Assembly (NCBI RefSeq): GCF_001866665.1
Contig: NZ_MLYO01000055.1
Location: 62,001-126,000, forward strand
Length of the DNA stretch: 64,000 nucleotides
From: Streptomyces monashensis
GTDB taxonomy: Bacteria; Actinomycetota; Actinomycetes; Streptomycetales; Streptomycetaceae
Direction: 5' to 3'
Shown piece after piece: positions 8,335-16,143 of this stretch (the stretch's first letter is position 1; the number at the start of each line of letters is the position of its first letter). The translations under genes were made by a program, and so were the position numbers. The notes below the pieces were generated by a model. It was not told where the DNA came from, searched no databases, and was given only the letters and a program-made list of their open reading frames with translations.

Positions 8335-8976
8335 TCAGTGGTGTTCGGTGCCGTGCAGCGGGAAGCCGGCGATGCCTCGCCAGGCCAGCGAGGTCAGCAG
8401 CTGCACGGCCTGGTCGCGCGGGACGCTGCGGTCGCTGTGCAGCCAGGAGCGGGCCACGACCTGGGCCAGACCGCCGAGGCCGGAGGCGAGCAGCATCGAC
8501 TCCGCGCGCGACAGCCCCGTGTCCTCGGCGATGACCTCGCAGATCGCCTCCGCGCAGTCGTTGGTGACCTTGTCGACGCGCTCGCGCACGGCGGGCTCGT
8601 TCGTCAGGTCCGACTCGAAGACCAGCCGGAAGGCGCCGCCGTCGTCCTCGACGTAGGCGAAATAGGCGTCCATGGTGGCGCGCACGCGCTGCTTGTTGTC
8701 CGTCGTGGACGCGAGCGCGGTGCGCACGGACTGGATCAGCGCTTCGCAGTGCTGGTCCAGCAGGGCCAGGTACAGGTCGAGCTTGCCCGGGAAGTGCTGG
8801 TAGAGCACCGGCTTGCTCACTCCGGCCCGCTCGGCGATGTCGTCCATCGCGGCCGCGTGGTAGCCCTGTGCGACGAAAACCTCCTGGGCGGCGCCCAGGA
8901 GCTGGTTCCGTCGGGCTCGGCGCGGCAGACGGGTGCCACGCGGGCGTGCCGCCTCAGTTTGCTCGATGGCTGTCAC
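8335..8976 (-). CDS. TetR-family transcriptional regulator
   Basis: A 213-residue TetR/AcrR repressor. The helix-turn-helix is at residues about 43-63 (MDDIAERAGVSKPVLYQHF). The remainder is an all-helical ligand/dimer domain beginning ALLDQHCEALIQSV. Start taken as GTG (MTAIEQTEAARP) because GGGAGGC lies 3-9 bases upstream; an ATG eight codons further out lacks a site. Corresponds by position to mycobacterial Rv3208. It may regulate itself and the DUF3107 gene downstream (about 130 bases), but no operator was identified. Ligand unknown. Confidence 0.85.
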   Translation of the reverse strand: MTAIEQTEAARPRGTRLPRRARRNQLLGAAQEVFVAQGYHAAAMDDIAERAGVSKPVLYQHFPGKLDLYLALLDQHCEALIQSVRTALASTTDNKQRVRATMDAYFAYVEDDGGAFRLVFESDLTNEPAVRERVDKVTNDCAEAICEVIAEDTGLSRAESMLLASGLGGLAQVVARSWLHSDRSVPRDQAVQLLTSLAWRGIAGFPLHGTEHH

Positions 8977-9132
8977 GCCGCCTCCCAAAGTCGTCCACAT
9001 GCGGTGTCGGCCGCGCGGCCATCGTACTTTTCGGTAACCGTGGTGTGCGCGGTGCGAGCGCAGAATTTCATGTACCGGACGGTGGCGAAAGCCGTGATCA
9101 TCCTCCGGAACGGGCCGGAAGTGCGCCAGAGG

Positions 9133-9357
9133 TCAGCGGTAGTCGTCCTCGTCGAGTCGAACCACGTGCGCCTGTTCGAGTTGGTCGGCCACGTTCGCGG
9201 CCCGGTCCGGGTCCACGTCCGTCAGGGGGTCGTCGCTGTCCGGCGCGAGGTCGGCGTGCTGTTCGGCGGCGTCCCCCTCGGGGGCCTCGACGTCGAGCTC
9301 GGCCGTCTCGCTCTCCGGGTCGTCGGTCGTGTCGGGCTCGGTGGGGTCATAGGCCAT
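9133..9357 (-). CDS. Small acidic hypothetical protein
   Basis: A 74-residue, strongly acidic protein (many Asp/Glu; MAYDPTEPDTTDD at the N-terminus, RLDEDDYR at the C-terminus). No cysteine, no membrane segment, likely disordered for its first 45 residues, with a short predicted helix DRAANVADQLEQAHVV. The ATG at 9357 was chosen over a longer open frame because GGAAGGGAG precedes it at good spacing. Not recognised; it lies divergent from the alpha/beta hydrolase gene. Confidence 0.6.
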   Translation of the reverse strand: MAYDPTEPDTTDDPESETAELDVEAPEGDAAEQHADLAPDSDDPLTDVDPDRAANVADQLEQAHVVRLDEDDYR

Positions 9358-9526
9358 GGTGGGCTCCCTTCCTACGCACGTCCCTGGAAGCAGCACACAC
9401 GGGTGCCCTGGGTACGAGCCTAGGAGAGAGCAGAACCGGACGCCATACGCTGCGTCGCGCGCGTACGGAGCACGCTGTGACGGCGAACACACGGACCTCG
9501 GCGTGATCACCTCGTAACATTGCCGC

Positions 9527-10561
9527 ATGTCTTCGACCGAGTCGCCGTCCGTGTCGGCCGCAAGCGTGCTTCCGAAGGTGGCGCCCGTACGGGTCGGTGA
9601 GGGCGAGCGGCTGCGGTCCGTGGGGCTGCCCGGTGTCACCCTGTCGATCCGTTCCCGCCCTCCCGCGCGCGCGGGCCTGCCGCCCGCGCTGTACGTCCAC
9701 GGGCTCGGCGGTTCCTCGCAGAACTGGTCGCAGCTGATGGCCGAGCTGGACGGCGTCGTCGACAGCGAGGCGCTCGACCTGCCCGGCTTCGGCGACTCCC
9801 CGCCCCCGGACGACGGCGACTACTCCGTCACGGGGCACGCGCGCGCGGTGATCCGCTATCTCGACGCGGCCGGCCGCGGCCCGGTCCACCTCGTCGGCAA
9901 CTCGCTGGGCGGCGCCGTCACCACGCGCGTGGCCGCCGTACGCCCCGACCTCGTCCGTACGCTCACGCTCGTCTCGCCCGCCCTGCCCGAGCTGCGCGTC
10001 CAGCGCACGGCGGTGCCGACCGCGCTGCTCGGCGTGCCCGGCATCGCCGCGATGTTCACCCGGATGACCAAGGAGTGGTCGGCCGAACAGCGGGTGCGCG
10101 GGGTCATGGCGCTCTGTTACGGCGATCCCTCGAAGGTGTCGCCCGAGGCGTTCCGGGAGGCCGTCGAGGAGCTGGAGCGGCGGCTGCAACTGCCGTACTT
10201 CTGGGACGCGATGGCCCGTTCCGCGCGCGGGATCGTCGACGCCTACACCCTCGGCGGCCAGCACGGGCTGTGGCGCCAGGCCGAGCGCGTGCTCGCGCCG
10301 ACCCTGCTGGTCTACGGCGGCCGCGACCAGCTGGTCGGCTTCCGCATGGCCGCCAAGGCCGCCCGCACCTTCCGTGACTCCCGTCTGCTGTCGCTGCCGG
10401 ACGCCGGGCACGTGGCGATGATGGAGTACCCGGGGGTGGTGGCCACCGCGTTCCGGGAACTCCTGGCCGACACCGCCGGCACCGACGGCGGCGCCTCGGG
10501 GGCGGGCGCCACGCGCGTGTCGGCCGAGGGCGACGTGACTGTCCAGGGCGCGGGGAGCTGA
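9527..10561 (+). CDS. Alpha/beta hydrolase
   Basis: A 344-residue alpha/beta-hydrolase-fold enzyme. Oxyanion loop HGLGGSSQNW (58-67), nucleophile Ser126 in GNSLGG, acid Asp267 in GGRDQL and base His295 in DAGHVAMME. It has about 45 extra N-terminal and 40 C-terminal residues of low complexity. No signal peptide. TAACAT lies 6 bases upstream of the ATG and no Shine-Dalgarno is visible, suggesting leaderless expression. Followed after 7 bases by the DUF3152 gene, probably in one operon. In mycobacteria a hydrolase is also near this locus, but I cannot assign a substrate. Confidence 0.8.
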   Translation: MSSTESPSVSAASVLPKVAPVRVGEGERLRSVGLPGVTLSIRSRPPARAGLPPALYVHGLGGSSQNWSQLMAELDGVVDSEALDLPGFGDSPPPDDGDYSVTGHARAVIRYLDAAGRGPVHLVGNSLGGAVTTRVAAVRPDLVRTLTLVSPALPELRVQRTAVPTALLGVPGIAAMFTRMTKEWSAEQRVRGVMALCYGDPSKVSPEAFREAVEELERRLQLPYFWDAMARSARGIVDAYTLGGQHGLWRQAERVLAPTLLVYGGRDQLVGFRMAAKAARTFRDSRLLSLPDAGHVAMMEYPGVVATAFRELLADTAGTDGGASGAGATRVSAEGDVTVQGAGS

Positions 10562-10568
10562 GGCCGGC

Positions 10569-12014
10569 GTGGGACGCCACAGCCGTCGTGGACCGGCCCC
10601 CGGGACCGGCGTCGCGGACATAGCCGCGAGGCGCACGGAGAACTCGAAGAGCGCTGAGAGGGCGGAGGGGGCCGAGCAACGGCGCGGGGCGCCACGGCTG
10701 CCGGACGGCACACCGGCCCAGGGGGTGCCCCGGCTGCCCGACGGTACGCCCGCCCACGGCATGCCGGGGTTCGACGGGGGCACGCCCTGGGCCGGTGTGC
10801 CGCGTCTTCCCGACGGGACGCCCGTGCGGGGCGTTCCCCGGCTGCCCGACGGCACCCCTGCCCATGGCGTGTCCGGTTTCCGGGAGGGGGTTCCCGCGCG
10901 CGGGGGGCATCCCGAACAGCGGGAACGGGGCGGCGGCTGGGGCGAGTTCGCGGGGCGGGCCGGTGCGGGCGGCGGTCCCGGTGTCGTGCTTCCGCGGCAG
11001 CGGCGGGCGGCGCGGGAGGGCGGGCCCCGGCAGGAGTACCTGGACGCCTTCGGTGACGCCGGGGCCGGCGGCGCGGACCTGGAGGACGTCGACGTCTTCG
11101 CGCCCCGCGCGCGGGGGCCACGCGCGACCGAGGAGCCGTCGGCGGCCGCGACGACCGCCTTGGGGACCGAGGCCGATGGCGGCGGCGCAGCCCCTGCCGG
11201 TCTGCCCGCGCAGCGCTCCGGGGGCAAGGGGCGGGCCTTCACCGGGATCGCCGCGGCCGCGGTCACCACGGTGCTCGCCGTGATCGTCGCCGGACAGGTG
11301 GCCGAGGGGCGGCGGGGCGACAGTGCCACGCAGTCGCGGTCGGCCACCGACCAGGATCAGGGCACCCATGCCCCGGCAGGGCCGGCGCCCTCCGCCTCGG
11401 CGGGCGCGGCGCCGCTGACGTACGAGCAGGCGATGGACCGGACGTACCCGCTCAGTGCCACGCTGAAGGCCTCGGGCACGTTCGACGCCGTCCCCGGGTT
11501 CGACAAGGCGCCGGGCACCGGGCACAAGTACACCTACCGCGTCGACGTCGAGCAGGGGCTCGGGCTGGACGGCGCCCTGTTCGCCGAAGCCGTGCAGAAG
11601 ACCCTGAACGACAGCCGCAGTTGGGCCCACGGCGGCGCCCGCACCTTCGAGCGGATCTCCTCCGGCAAGCCCGACTTCGTGATCACGCTGGCCAGCCCCG
11701 GCACGACCGCCGCCTGGTGCGCGAAGTCCGGACTGGACACCACGGAGGACAACGTCTCCTGCGATTCGGCATCCACCGAACGAGTGATGATCAACGCATA
11801 CAGGTGGGCGCAGGGCAGCGAGACGTACGGGGACAGAATTCATCCCTATCGGCAGATGTTGATCAACCACGAGGTCGGTCACCGGCTCGGCTACGGCCAT
11901 GTGACGTGCCAGAAGAGCGGCGAACTCGCTCCCGTCATGCAGCAGCAGACCAAGTTCCTGGACCATGACGGAATCCACTGTCTGCCCAATCCCTGGCCCT
12001 ATCCCGGGAGTTGA
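10569..12014 (+). CDS. DUF3152 membrane-anchored metzincin-like protein
   Basis: A 481-residue protein of the DUF3152 family (mycobacterial Rv3207c type). Residues 1-220 are disordered and include five imperfect 12-residue repeats built on RLPDGTPAxGVP (about 43-100). One transmembrane segment lies at about 223-243 (FTGIAAAAVTTVLAVIVAG), so the C-terminal domain (about 280-481) is extracellular. That domain contains H434-E-V-G-H438-R-L-G-Y-G-H444, an exact HExxHxxGxxH zinc motif, followed by a possible Met-turn at Met457 (APVMQQQ), plus four cysteines (384, 398, 447, 471) able to form disulfides. The GTG start follows GAGG closely and lies 7 bases after the hydrolase stop. Proteolytic activity is inference. 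Confidence 0.85.
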   Translation: MGRHSRRGPAPGTGVADIAARRTENSKSAERAEGAEQRRGAPRLPDGTPAQGVPRLPDGTPAHGMPGFDGGTPWAGVPRLPDGTPVRGVPRLPDGTPAHGVSGFREGVPARGGHPEQRERGGGWGEFAGRAGAGGGPGVVLPRQRRAAREGGPRQEYLDAFGDAGAGGADLEDVDVFAPRARGPRATEEPSAAATTALGTEADGGGAAPAGLPAQRSGGKGRAFTGIAAAAVTTVLAVIVAGQVAEGRRGDSATQSRSATDQDQGTHAPAGPAPSASAGAAPLTYEQAMDRTYPLSATLKASGTFDAVPGFDKAPGTGHKYTYRVDVEQGLGLDGALFAEAVQKTLNDSRSWAHGGARTFERISSGKPDFVITLASPGTTAAWCAKSGLDTTEDNVSCDSASTERVMINAYRWAQGSETYGDRIHPYRQMLINHEVGHRLGYGHVTCQKSGELAPVMQQQTKFLDHDGIHCLPNPWPYPGS

Positions 12015-12034
12015 CAGGTGCTTCTCATGTCACA

Positions 12035-12063
12035 TTGACATGAGTCGCAAGTTCGTTCATATT
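12035..12063 (+). promoter_or_regulatory. Near-consensus sigma-70-type promoter
   Basis: TTGACA at 12035-12040, a 17-base spacer and CATATT at 12058-12063. The predicted start point falls on the A of the ATG of the 31-residue leader peptide, 7 bases after the -10 box. This is one of the best promoter matches in the window. Confidence 0.75.
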
Positions 12064-12070
12064 TCTGCGC

Positions 12071-12166
12071 ATGTGGTCCCGTCACGCCCTTCATGAGAGC
12101 GCCGCCATCGAGCTGGCGCTCTTCGGTGTGACCGCACTCTGCGTGGCCGACATCCACTGTCGCTGA
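12071..12166 (+). CDS. Leaderless leader peptide of peptide ABC transporter
   Basis: A 31-residue open frame (MWSRHALHESAAIELALFG..., ending VADIHCR) between the DUF3152 gene and the oligopeptide transporter. It begins right where transcription should start from the upstream promoter and has no Shine-Dalgarno, so it would be read from a leaderless mRNA. Cys codons are at positions 24 and 30, the latter next to last. Family knowledge: actinobacteria use short Cys-ended leaders to attenuate sulfur and transport genes. I infer a translation-coupled attenuator for the transporter. It was not recognised from any named family, and the product may have no role as a peptide. Confidence 0.55.
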   Translation: MWSRHALHESAAIELALFGVTALCVADIHCR

Positions 12167-12213
12167 CGCCGCCTCCCCGGCGTACGCGTCGCGACCGCTT
12201 CTCCCTTTTCCGT

Positions 12214-12228
12214 CCGTGACTGTCACGG
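12214..12228. promoter_or_regulatory. Short perfect inverted repeat in transporter leader
   Basis: CCGTGAC-T-GTCACGG, a 7-bp dyad with a single central base. The loop is too short for a stable hairpin, so a protein operator is more likely than an RNA stem. It lies in the leader between the small peptide frame and the substrate-binding protein gene. Confidence 0.4.
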
Positions 12229-12255
12229 GCCTTTCGACGACCCGACGCCGGGGCC

Positions 12256-12275
12256 GACGTCTGCGCGCAGACGTC
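12256..12275. promoter_or_regulatory. 20-bp perfect palindrome before SBP gene
   Basis: GACGTCTGCG followed immediately by its reverse complement. It lies 80 bases upstream of the substrate-binding protein start and downstream of the leader peptide. It could be an operator (a second promoter could lie here) or, as RNA, a GC-rich stem able to take part in attenuation. Confidence 0.5.
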
Positions 12276-12354
12276 TCACTCCTCGTCCACATGTCTCACT
12301 CTTCGAGAAACCCTCGATCAGAGCCCCGTCAGTTCCCGAGAGGTCGTCATTCCG

Positions 12355-14073
12355 ATGCGTCAACCGTCCGTCATAGCGCGCCGCGTGGCAGCGGCATCCG
12401 TCAGCCTGGTCGTGGCCGCGGGCGCCGCCGCCTGCGGCCCGAAGGACAGCGGTGCCAAGGCCTCCGGTGGCGACTCCACGCCCCACAAGGGCGGCACGCT
12501 CACGGTCCTGAACGCCGAGCCGCAGACCGACTTCGACCCCGCCCGCCTCTACACCTCCGGCGGCGGCAACGTCCCCTCCCTCGTCTTCCGTACGCTCACC
12601 ACCCGCAACCGCGCGAACGGCGCGGCCGGCTCCAAGGTCGTCCCCGACCTCGCCACCGACACCGGCCGTCCCAGCAAGGACGCCACCGTGTGGACGTACA
12701 CCCTGAAGACGGGCCTCAAGTACGAGGACGGCACGCCGATCACCTCGGCCGACATCAAGTACGGCATCGAGCGATCCTTCGCCCCCGAGCTGTCCGGCGG
12801 CGCCCCCTACCTGCGGGACTGGCTGGTCGGCGCGGCCGACTACCAGGGGCCGTACAAGGACAAGAAGGGGCTCTCGGCGATCGAGACGCCCGACGCGCGG
12901 ACCCTCGTGTTCCATCTGAACAAGCCCGAGGGCGAGTTCCCGTTCCTCGCCACGCAGACCCAGTTCACCCCGGTGCCCAAGAGCAAGGACACCGGCACCA
13001 AGTACGAGGAGCACCCGGTCTCGTCCGGCCCCTACAAGGTCGTCAAGAACGAGAACGACGGCGAGCACGTCCTCCTCGAACGCAACACGTACTGGTCGAC
13101 GGCCGTCGACGACCAGCGCAAGGCTTACCCGGACACCATCGACGTCCGCTCCGGCCTCGACTCCTCGGTGATCAACCAGCGGCTGTCCGCGTCTCAGGGA
13201 GCGGACGCTGCGGCCGTCACCACGGACACCAATCTCGGTCCGGCCGAGCTCGCCAAGGTCAGCGGCGACAAGGACCTCGCCGCGCGCGTGGGCACCGGCC
13301 ACTTCGGCTACACGAACTACATCGCGTTCAACCCGACCGTGAAGCCGTTCGACAACCCCAAGGTGCGCCAGGCGATCGCGTACGCCATCGACCGCTCCTC
13401 GGTCGTCAACGCGGCCGGCGGCAGCGCCCTGGCCGAACCCGCGACCACCTTCCTGCCCAACCAGAAGTCCTTCGGCTACACGCCGTACGACCCGTTCCCG
13501 GCGGGCGCGTCCGGCAACCCGGCCAAGGCCAAGGAACTGCTCGCGCAGGCCGGTTACAAGAACGGCCTCACCATCACGCTGACCCACTCCAACGCCAAGG
13601 ACTTCGAGACCAGCCCGGAGATCGCGACCGCCGTCCAGGACGCGCTCAAGAAGGCCGGCATCACGGTCAAGCTCCAGGGCCTGGAGCTCAACGACTACAA
13701 GGACAAGATCCACAGCGTGAAGACCGAGCCCGGCTTCTTCCTCGCGCACTGGGGTGCCGACTGGCCTTCCGGCGGTCCCTTCCTCGCCCCGATCTTCGAC
13801 GGTCGGCAGATCGTCAAGGACGGCGCGAACTTCAACACGGGCCTGCTCAACGACAAGTCGGTCAATGACGAGATTGACGCGATCAACAAGTTGACCGACC
13901 TTGACGCCGCCGCCACGCGATGGGGTGCACTGGACAAGAAGATCGGCGAGCAGGCCCTCGTCGTGCCGCTGTTCCACCCGGTCTACAAGCGCCTGTACGG
14001 CAAGGACGTCAAGAACATCGTCATCAGCGACTGGACCGGCGTCCTCGACATCTCCCAGGCCGCGGTGAAGTAG
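12355..14073 (+). CDS. Oligopeptide ABC transporter substrate-binding lipoprotein
   Basis: A 572-residue extracytoplasmic solute-binding protein of the DppA/OppA family (SBP_bac_5). The N-terminus is a lipoprotein signal with Arg9-Arg10, a hydrophobic stretch and lipobox AAAC with Cys27, so it is anchored to the outer face of the membrane. Family blocks include GGTLTVLNAEPQTDFDPAR and the motif DVRSGLDSSVINQRL region, and residues FDNPKVRQAIAYAIDR are the strongly conserved core. The ATG follows GAGAGGTC. First structural gene of a four-gene operon; the leader peptide and palindrome upstream suggest attenuated control. Ligand is probably a peptide, but exact specificity is unknown. Confidence 0.92.
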   Translation: MRQPSVIARRVAAASVSLVVAAGAAACGPKDSGAKASGGDSTPHKGGTLTVLNAEPQTDFDPARLYTSGGGNVPSLVFRTLTTRNRANGAAGSKVVPDLATDTGRPSKDATVWTYTLKTGLKYEDGTPITSADIKYGIERSFAPELSGGAPYLRDWLVGAADYQGPYKDKKGLSAIETPDARTLVFHLNKPEGEFPFLATQTQFTPVPKSKDTGTKYEEHPVSSGPYKVVKNENDGEHVLLERNTYWSTAVDDQRKAYPDTIDVRSGLDSSVINQRLSASQGADAAAVTTDTNLGPAELAKVSGDKDLAARVGTGHFGYTNYIAFNPTVKPFDNPKVRQAIAYAIDRSSVVNAAGGSALAEPATTFLPNQKSFGYTPYDPFPAGASGNPAKAKELLAQAGYKNGLTITLTHSNAKDFETSPEIATAVQDALKKAGITVKLQGLELNDYKDKIHSVKTEPGFFLAHWGADWPSGGPFLAPIFDGRQIVKDGANFNTGLLNDKSVNDEIDAINKLTDLDAAATRWGALDKKIGEQALVVPLFHPVYKRLYGKDVKNIVISDWTGVLDISQAAVK

Positions 14074-14077
14074 CGCC

Positions 14078-15148
14078 GTGAGCGAGGCACTTGTCGCCGT
14101 CGAGGCCGCCGGGGCGGGCACGTCCGCCCCGGCGGCCCCGGGGGCCCGTCAGTTCTGGCGGCGGCTGCGAGCGCAGCGCGCCGCCCTGGTCGCGGCGGCC
14201 GTCGTCGCGCTGCTCGTGCTGGTCGCGCTCGCCGCGCCGCTGCTCACCGCCCTGGAGGGCCAGGACCCCACCACGTACCACCCGTCCCTGATCGACTCCG
14301 CGCGCGGTGGCGTGCCCATCGGCTCCTTCGGCGGCTTCAGCGCCGACCACTGGCTGGGCGTCGAACCGCAGACCGGACGCGACATGTTCGCCCGGCTCGT
14401 CTACGGGGCGCAGGTGTCCCTGGGCGTCGCGCTGGCCGCCACGGTCGTGCAGGTCGCCCTCGGTGTCGCGGTCGGTGTGGCCTCGGCGCTCGGCAACCGG
14501 TGGGTTGATCAACTCTTGAGCCGGGCAACGGACATCATCGTCGCGATGCCGTTGATGATCATGTCGTTGGCCCTGCTGGCGATCGTGCCGTCGAGCTTCC
14601 CGAGGCCCGTACTGGTCACCCTTGTGATCGGGCTGATCGCCTGGGGCAACATCGCGAAGATCGTGCGGGCCCAGGCACTGTCCCTCAAGGGGCTCGACTA
14701 CGTCTCCGCAGCCCGGCTGAGCGGCTGGGGCGCCTGGCGCGTCGCCCGCCGAGAACTGCTGCCCGGCCTCGCGGCACCCGTCATCACCTACGCCGCGCTG
14801 CTGGTGCCCACGAACATCTCCGTCGAGGCGGCCCTGTCCTTCCTCGGCGTCGGCGTGAAGCCGCCCACTCCGTCCTGGGGGCAGATGCTGACCGACGCTG
14901 ACGTCTGGTACCAGGCCGCGCCCCAGTACCTGCTGCTGCCCGCGGGCGCCCTGTTCGTCACCGTTCTCGCCCTGACCGTCCTCGGCGACGGCGTACGCAC
15001 CGCCCTCGACCCGCGCGCGGCCTCGCGCCTGCGCGTCGGCACCGGCCGCAAGGACGCCGGTGCCAGGGACTTCGGCGCCAAGGGTTCCAGCGCCAAGGGT
15101 TCCGGCGCCGAGGGCTCGGGCCCCACCACGAAGGAGGCGTCCGCATGA
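14078..15148 (+). CDS. Oligopeptide ABC transporter permease (DppC-like)
   Basis: A 356-residue inner-membrane permease. After a cytoplasmic N-terminus there is a first membrane span (AALVAAAVVALLVLVALAAPLL), an extracellular loop, and five further spans. The EAA coupling loop reads DYVSAARLSGWGAWRVARRE (about 208-227), which docks on the ATPase. The last 40 residues are a hydrophilic Gly/Ser/Ala/Lys tail with repeated AKGS units, beyond the usual family end. GTG start lies 4 bases after the preceding stop. Its end overlaps the next permease start (ATGA), indicating translational coupling. Confidence 0.92.
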   Translation: MSEALVAVEAAGAGTSAPAAPGARQFWRRLRAQRAALVAAAVVALLVLVALAAPLLTALEGQDPTTYHPSLIDSARGGVPIGSFGGFSADHWLGVEPQTGRDMFARLVYGAQVSLGVALAATVVQVALGVAVGVASALGNRWVDQLLSRATDIIVAMPLMIMSLALLAIVPSSFPRPVLVTLVIGLIAWGNIAKIVRAQALSLKGLDYVSAARLSGWGAWRVARRELLPGLAAPVITYAALLVPTNISVEAALSFLGVGVKPPTPSWGQMLTDADVWYQAAPQYLLLPAGALFVTVLALTVLGDGVRTALDPRAASRLRVGTGRKDAGARDFGAKGSSAKGSGAEGSGPTTKEASA

Positions 15149-16143
15149 GCGGCTTCGGCGGATTCCTGCTGCGCCGTGCCGTCGGCACGGTGGTCACCCT
15201 GCTCGCCATCTCGGTGATCGTCTACGTCGTCTTCTACGTCACCCCTGGCAACGTCGCCCAGATCACCTGCGGTCCGCGCTGCTCGCCGGAACAGGTCCAC
15301 CAGGTCGCCCAGCAGCTGAAGCTCGGGGACCCGCTGTACCTGCGCTACTGGCACTTCCTCGAGGGCCTCTTCGTCGGCCAGGACTTCTCCACCGGTACCT
15401 CGGTCGCGCACTGCGCGGCGCCGTGCCTCGGGCAGTCGTACCAGACCGACCAGCCGGTCCTGGACATCATCCTGACCAAGCTGCCGGTCAGCCTGTCGCT
15501 GGTCCTGGGCGCGATGGTGGTCTGGCTCGTCCTCGGCGTCGGCACCGGCGTCCTGTCCGCGTGGCGGCGCGGCCGGATCTCCGAGCGCGTGCTGACCGCG
15601 GTCACCCTCGCGGGCACGGCCACACCCGTCTTCGTCATCGGTCTCGTGCTGATGATCGTCGTCTGCGGTGAACTGCGGCTGCTGCCCTTCCCGGAGTACG
15701 TGAACCTCACCGACGACCCGGAACAGTGGGCGTGGAACCTGCTGTTGCCCTGGCTGTCACTGGCCCTGATCGAGGCGGCCGCCTTCGCCCGCCTCACCCG
15801 CGCCTCGATGCTCGAGACACTCGCCGAGGACCACATCCGCACCTTCCGCGCCTACGGGGTCGGCGAGCGCGCGATCGTCGCGCGGCACGCGCTGCGCGGC
15901 GCCCTGGCACCCGTGATCGCGCTGAACGCCAACAACGTCGGCTCGGCCGTCGGCGGCGCCGTCCTCACCGAGACCCTGTTCGGCCTGCCCGGCATCGGCC
16001 AGGAGCTGGTGCACGCGGTGAAGGTCGTGGACCTGCCGGTGGTCGTCGGCATGGTCCTGGTCGTCGGTTTCTTCGTGGTGCTGGCCAATGCCGTCGCGGA
16101 CGTGCTGTACGCGGTGGCCGACCGACGGGTGGTGCTCGCATGA
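15145..16143 (+). CDS. Oligopeptide ABC transporter permease (DppB-like)
   Basis: A 332-residue permease with an N-terminal span (AVGTVVTLLAISVIVYVVFYV), a long periplasmic-type loop containing four cysteines (CGPRC and CAAPC), and five more spans. The coupling loop is EDHIRTFRAYGVGERAIVARHALR (about 230-253). The C-terminal LPGIGQELVHAVKVVDLPVV motif is typical of DppB/OppB. Order DppC before DppB is reversed compared with the enteric dpp operon. Both junctions in the operon are ATGA overlaps. Confidence 0.92.
   Translation: MSGFGGFLLRRAVGTVVTLLAISVIVYVVFYVTPGNVAQITCGPRCSPEQVHQVAQQLKLGDPLYLRYWHFLEGLFVGQDFSTGTSVAHCAAPCLGQSYQTDQPVLDIILTKLPVSLSLVLGAMVVWLVLGVGTGVLSAWRRGRISERVLTAVTLAGTATPVFVIGLVLMIVVCGELRLLPFPEYVNLTDDPEQWAWNLLLPWLSLALIEAAAFARLTRASMLETLAEDHIRTFRAYGVGERAIVARHALRGALAPVIALNANNVGSAVGGAVLTETLFGLPGIGQELVHAVKVVDLPVVVGMVLVVGFFVVLANAVADVLYAVADRRVVLA

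Noticed and set aside
12223..14121. Long minus-strand frame opposite the SBP gene
   Set aside because: Antisense to the peptide-binding lipoprotein, with Arg/Gly/Val-rich composition and no domain.
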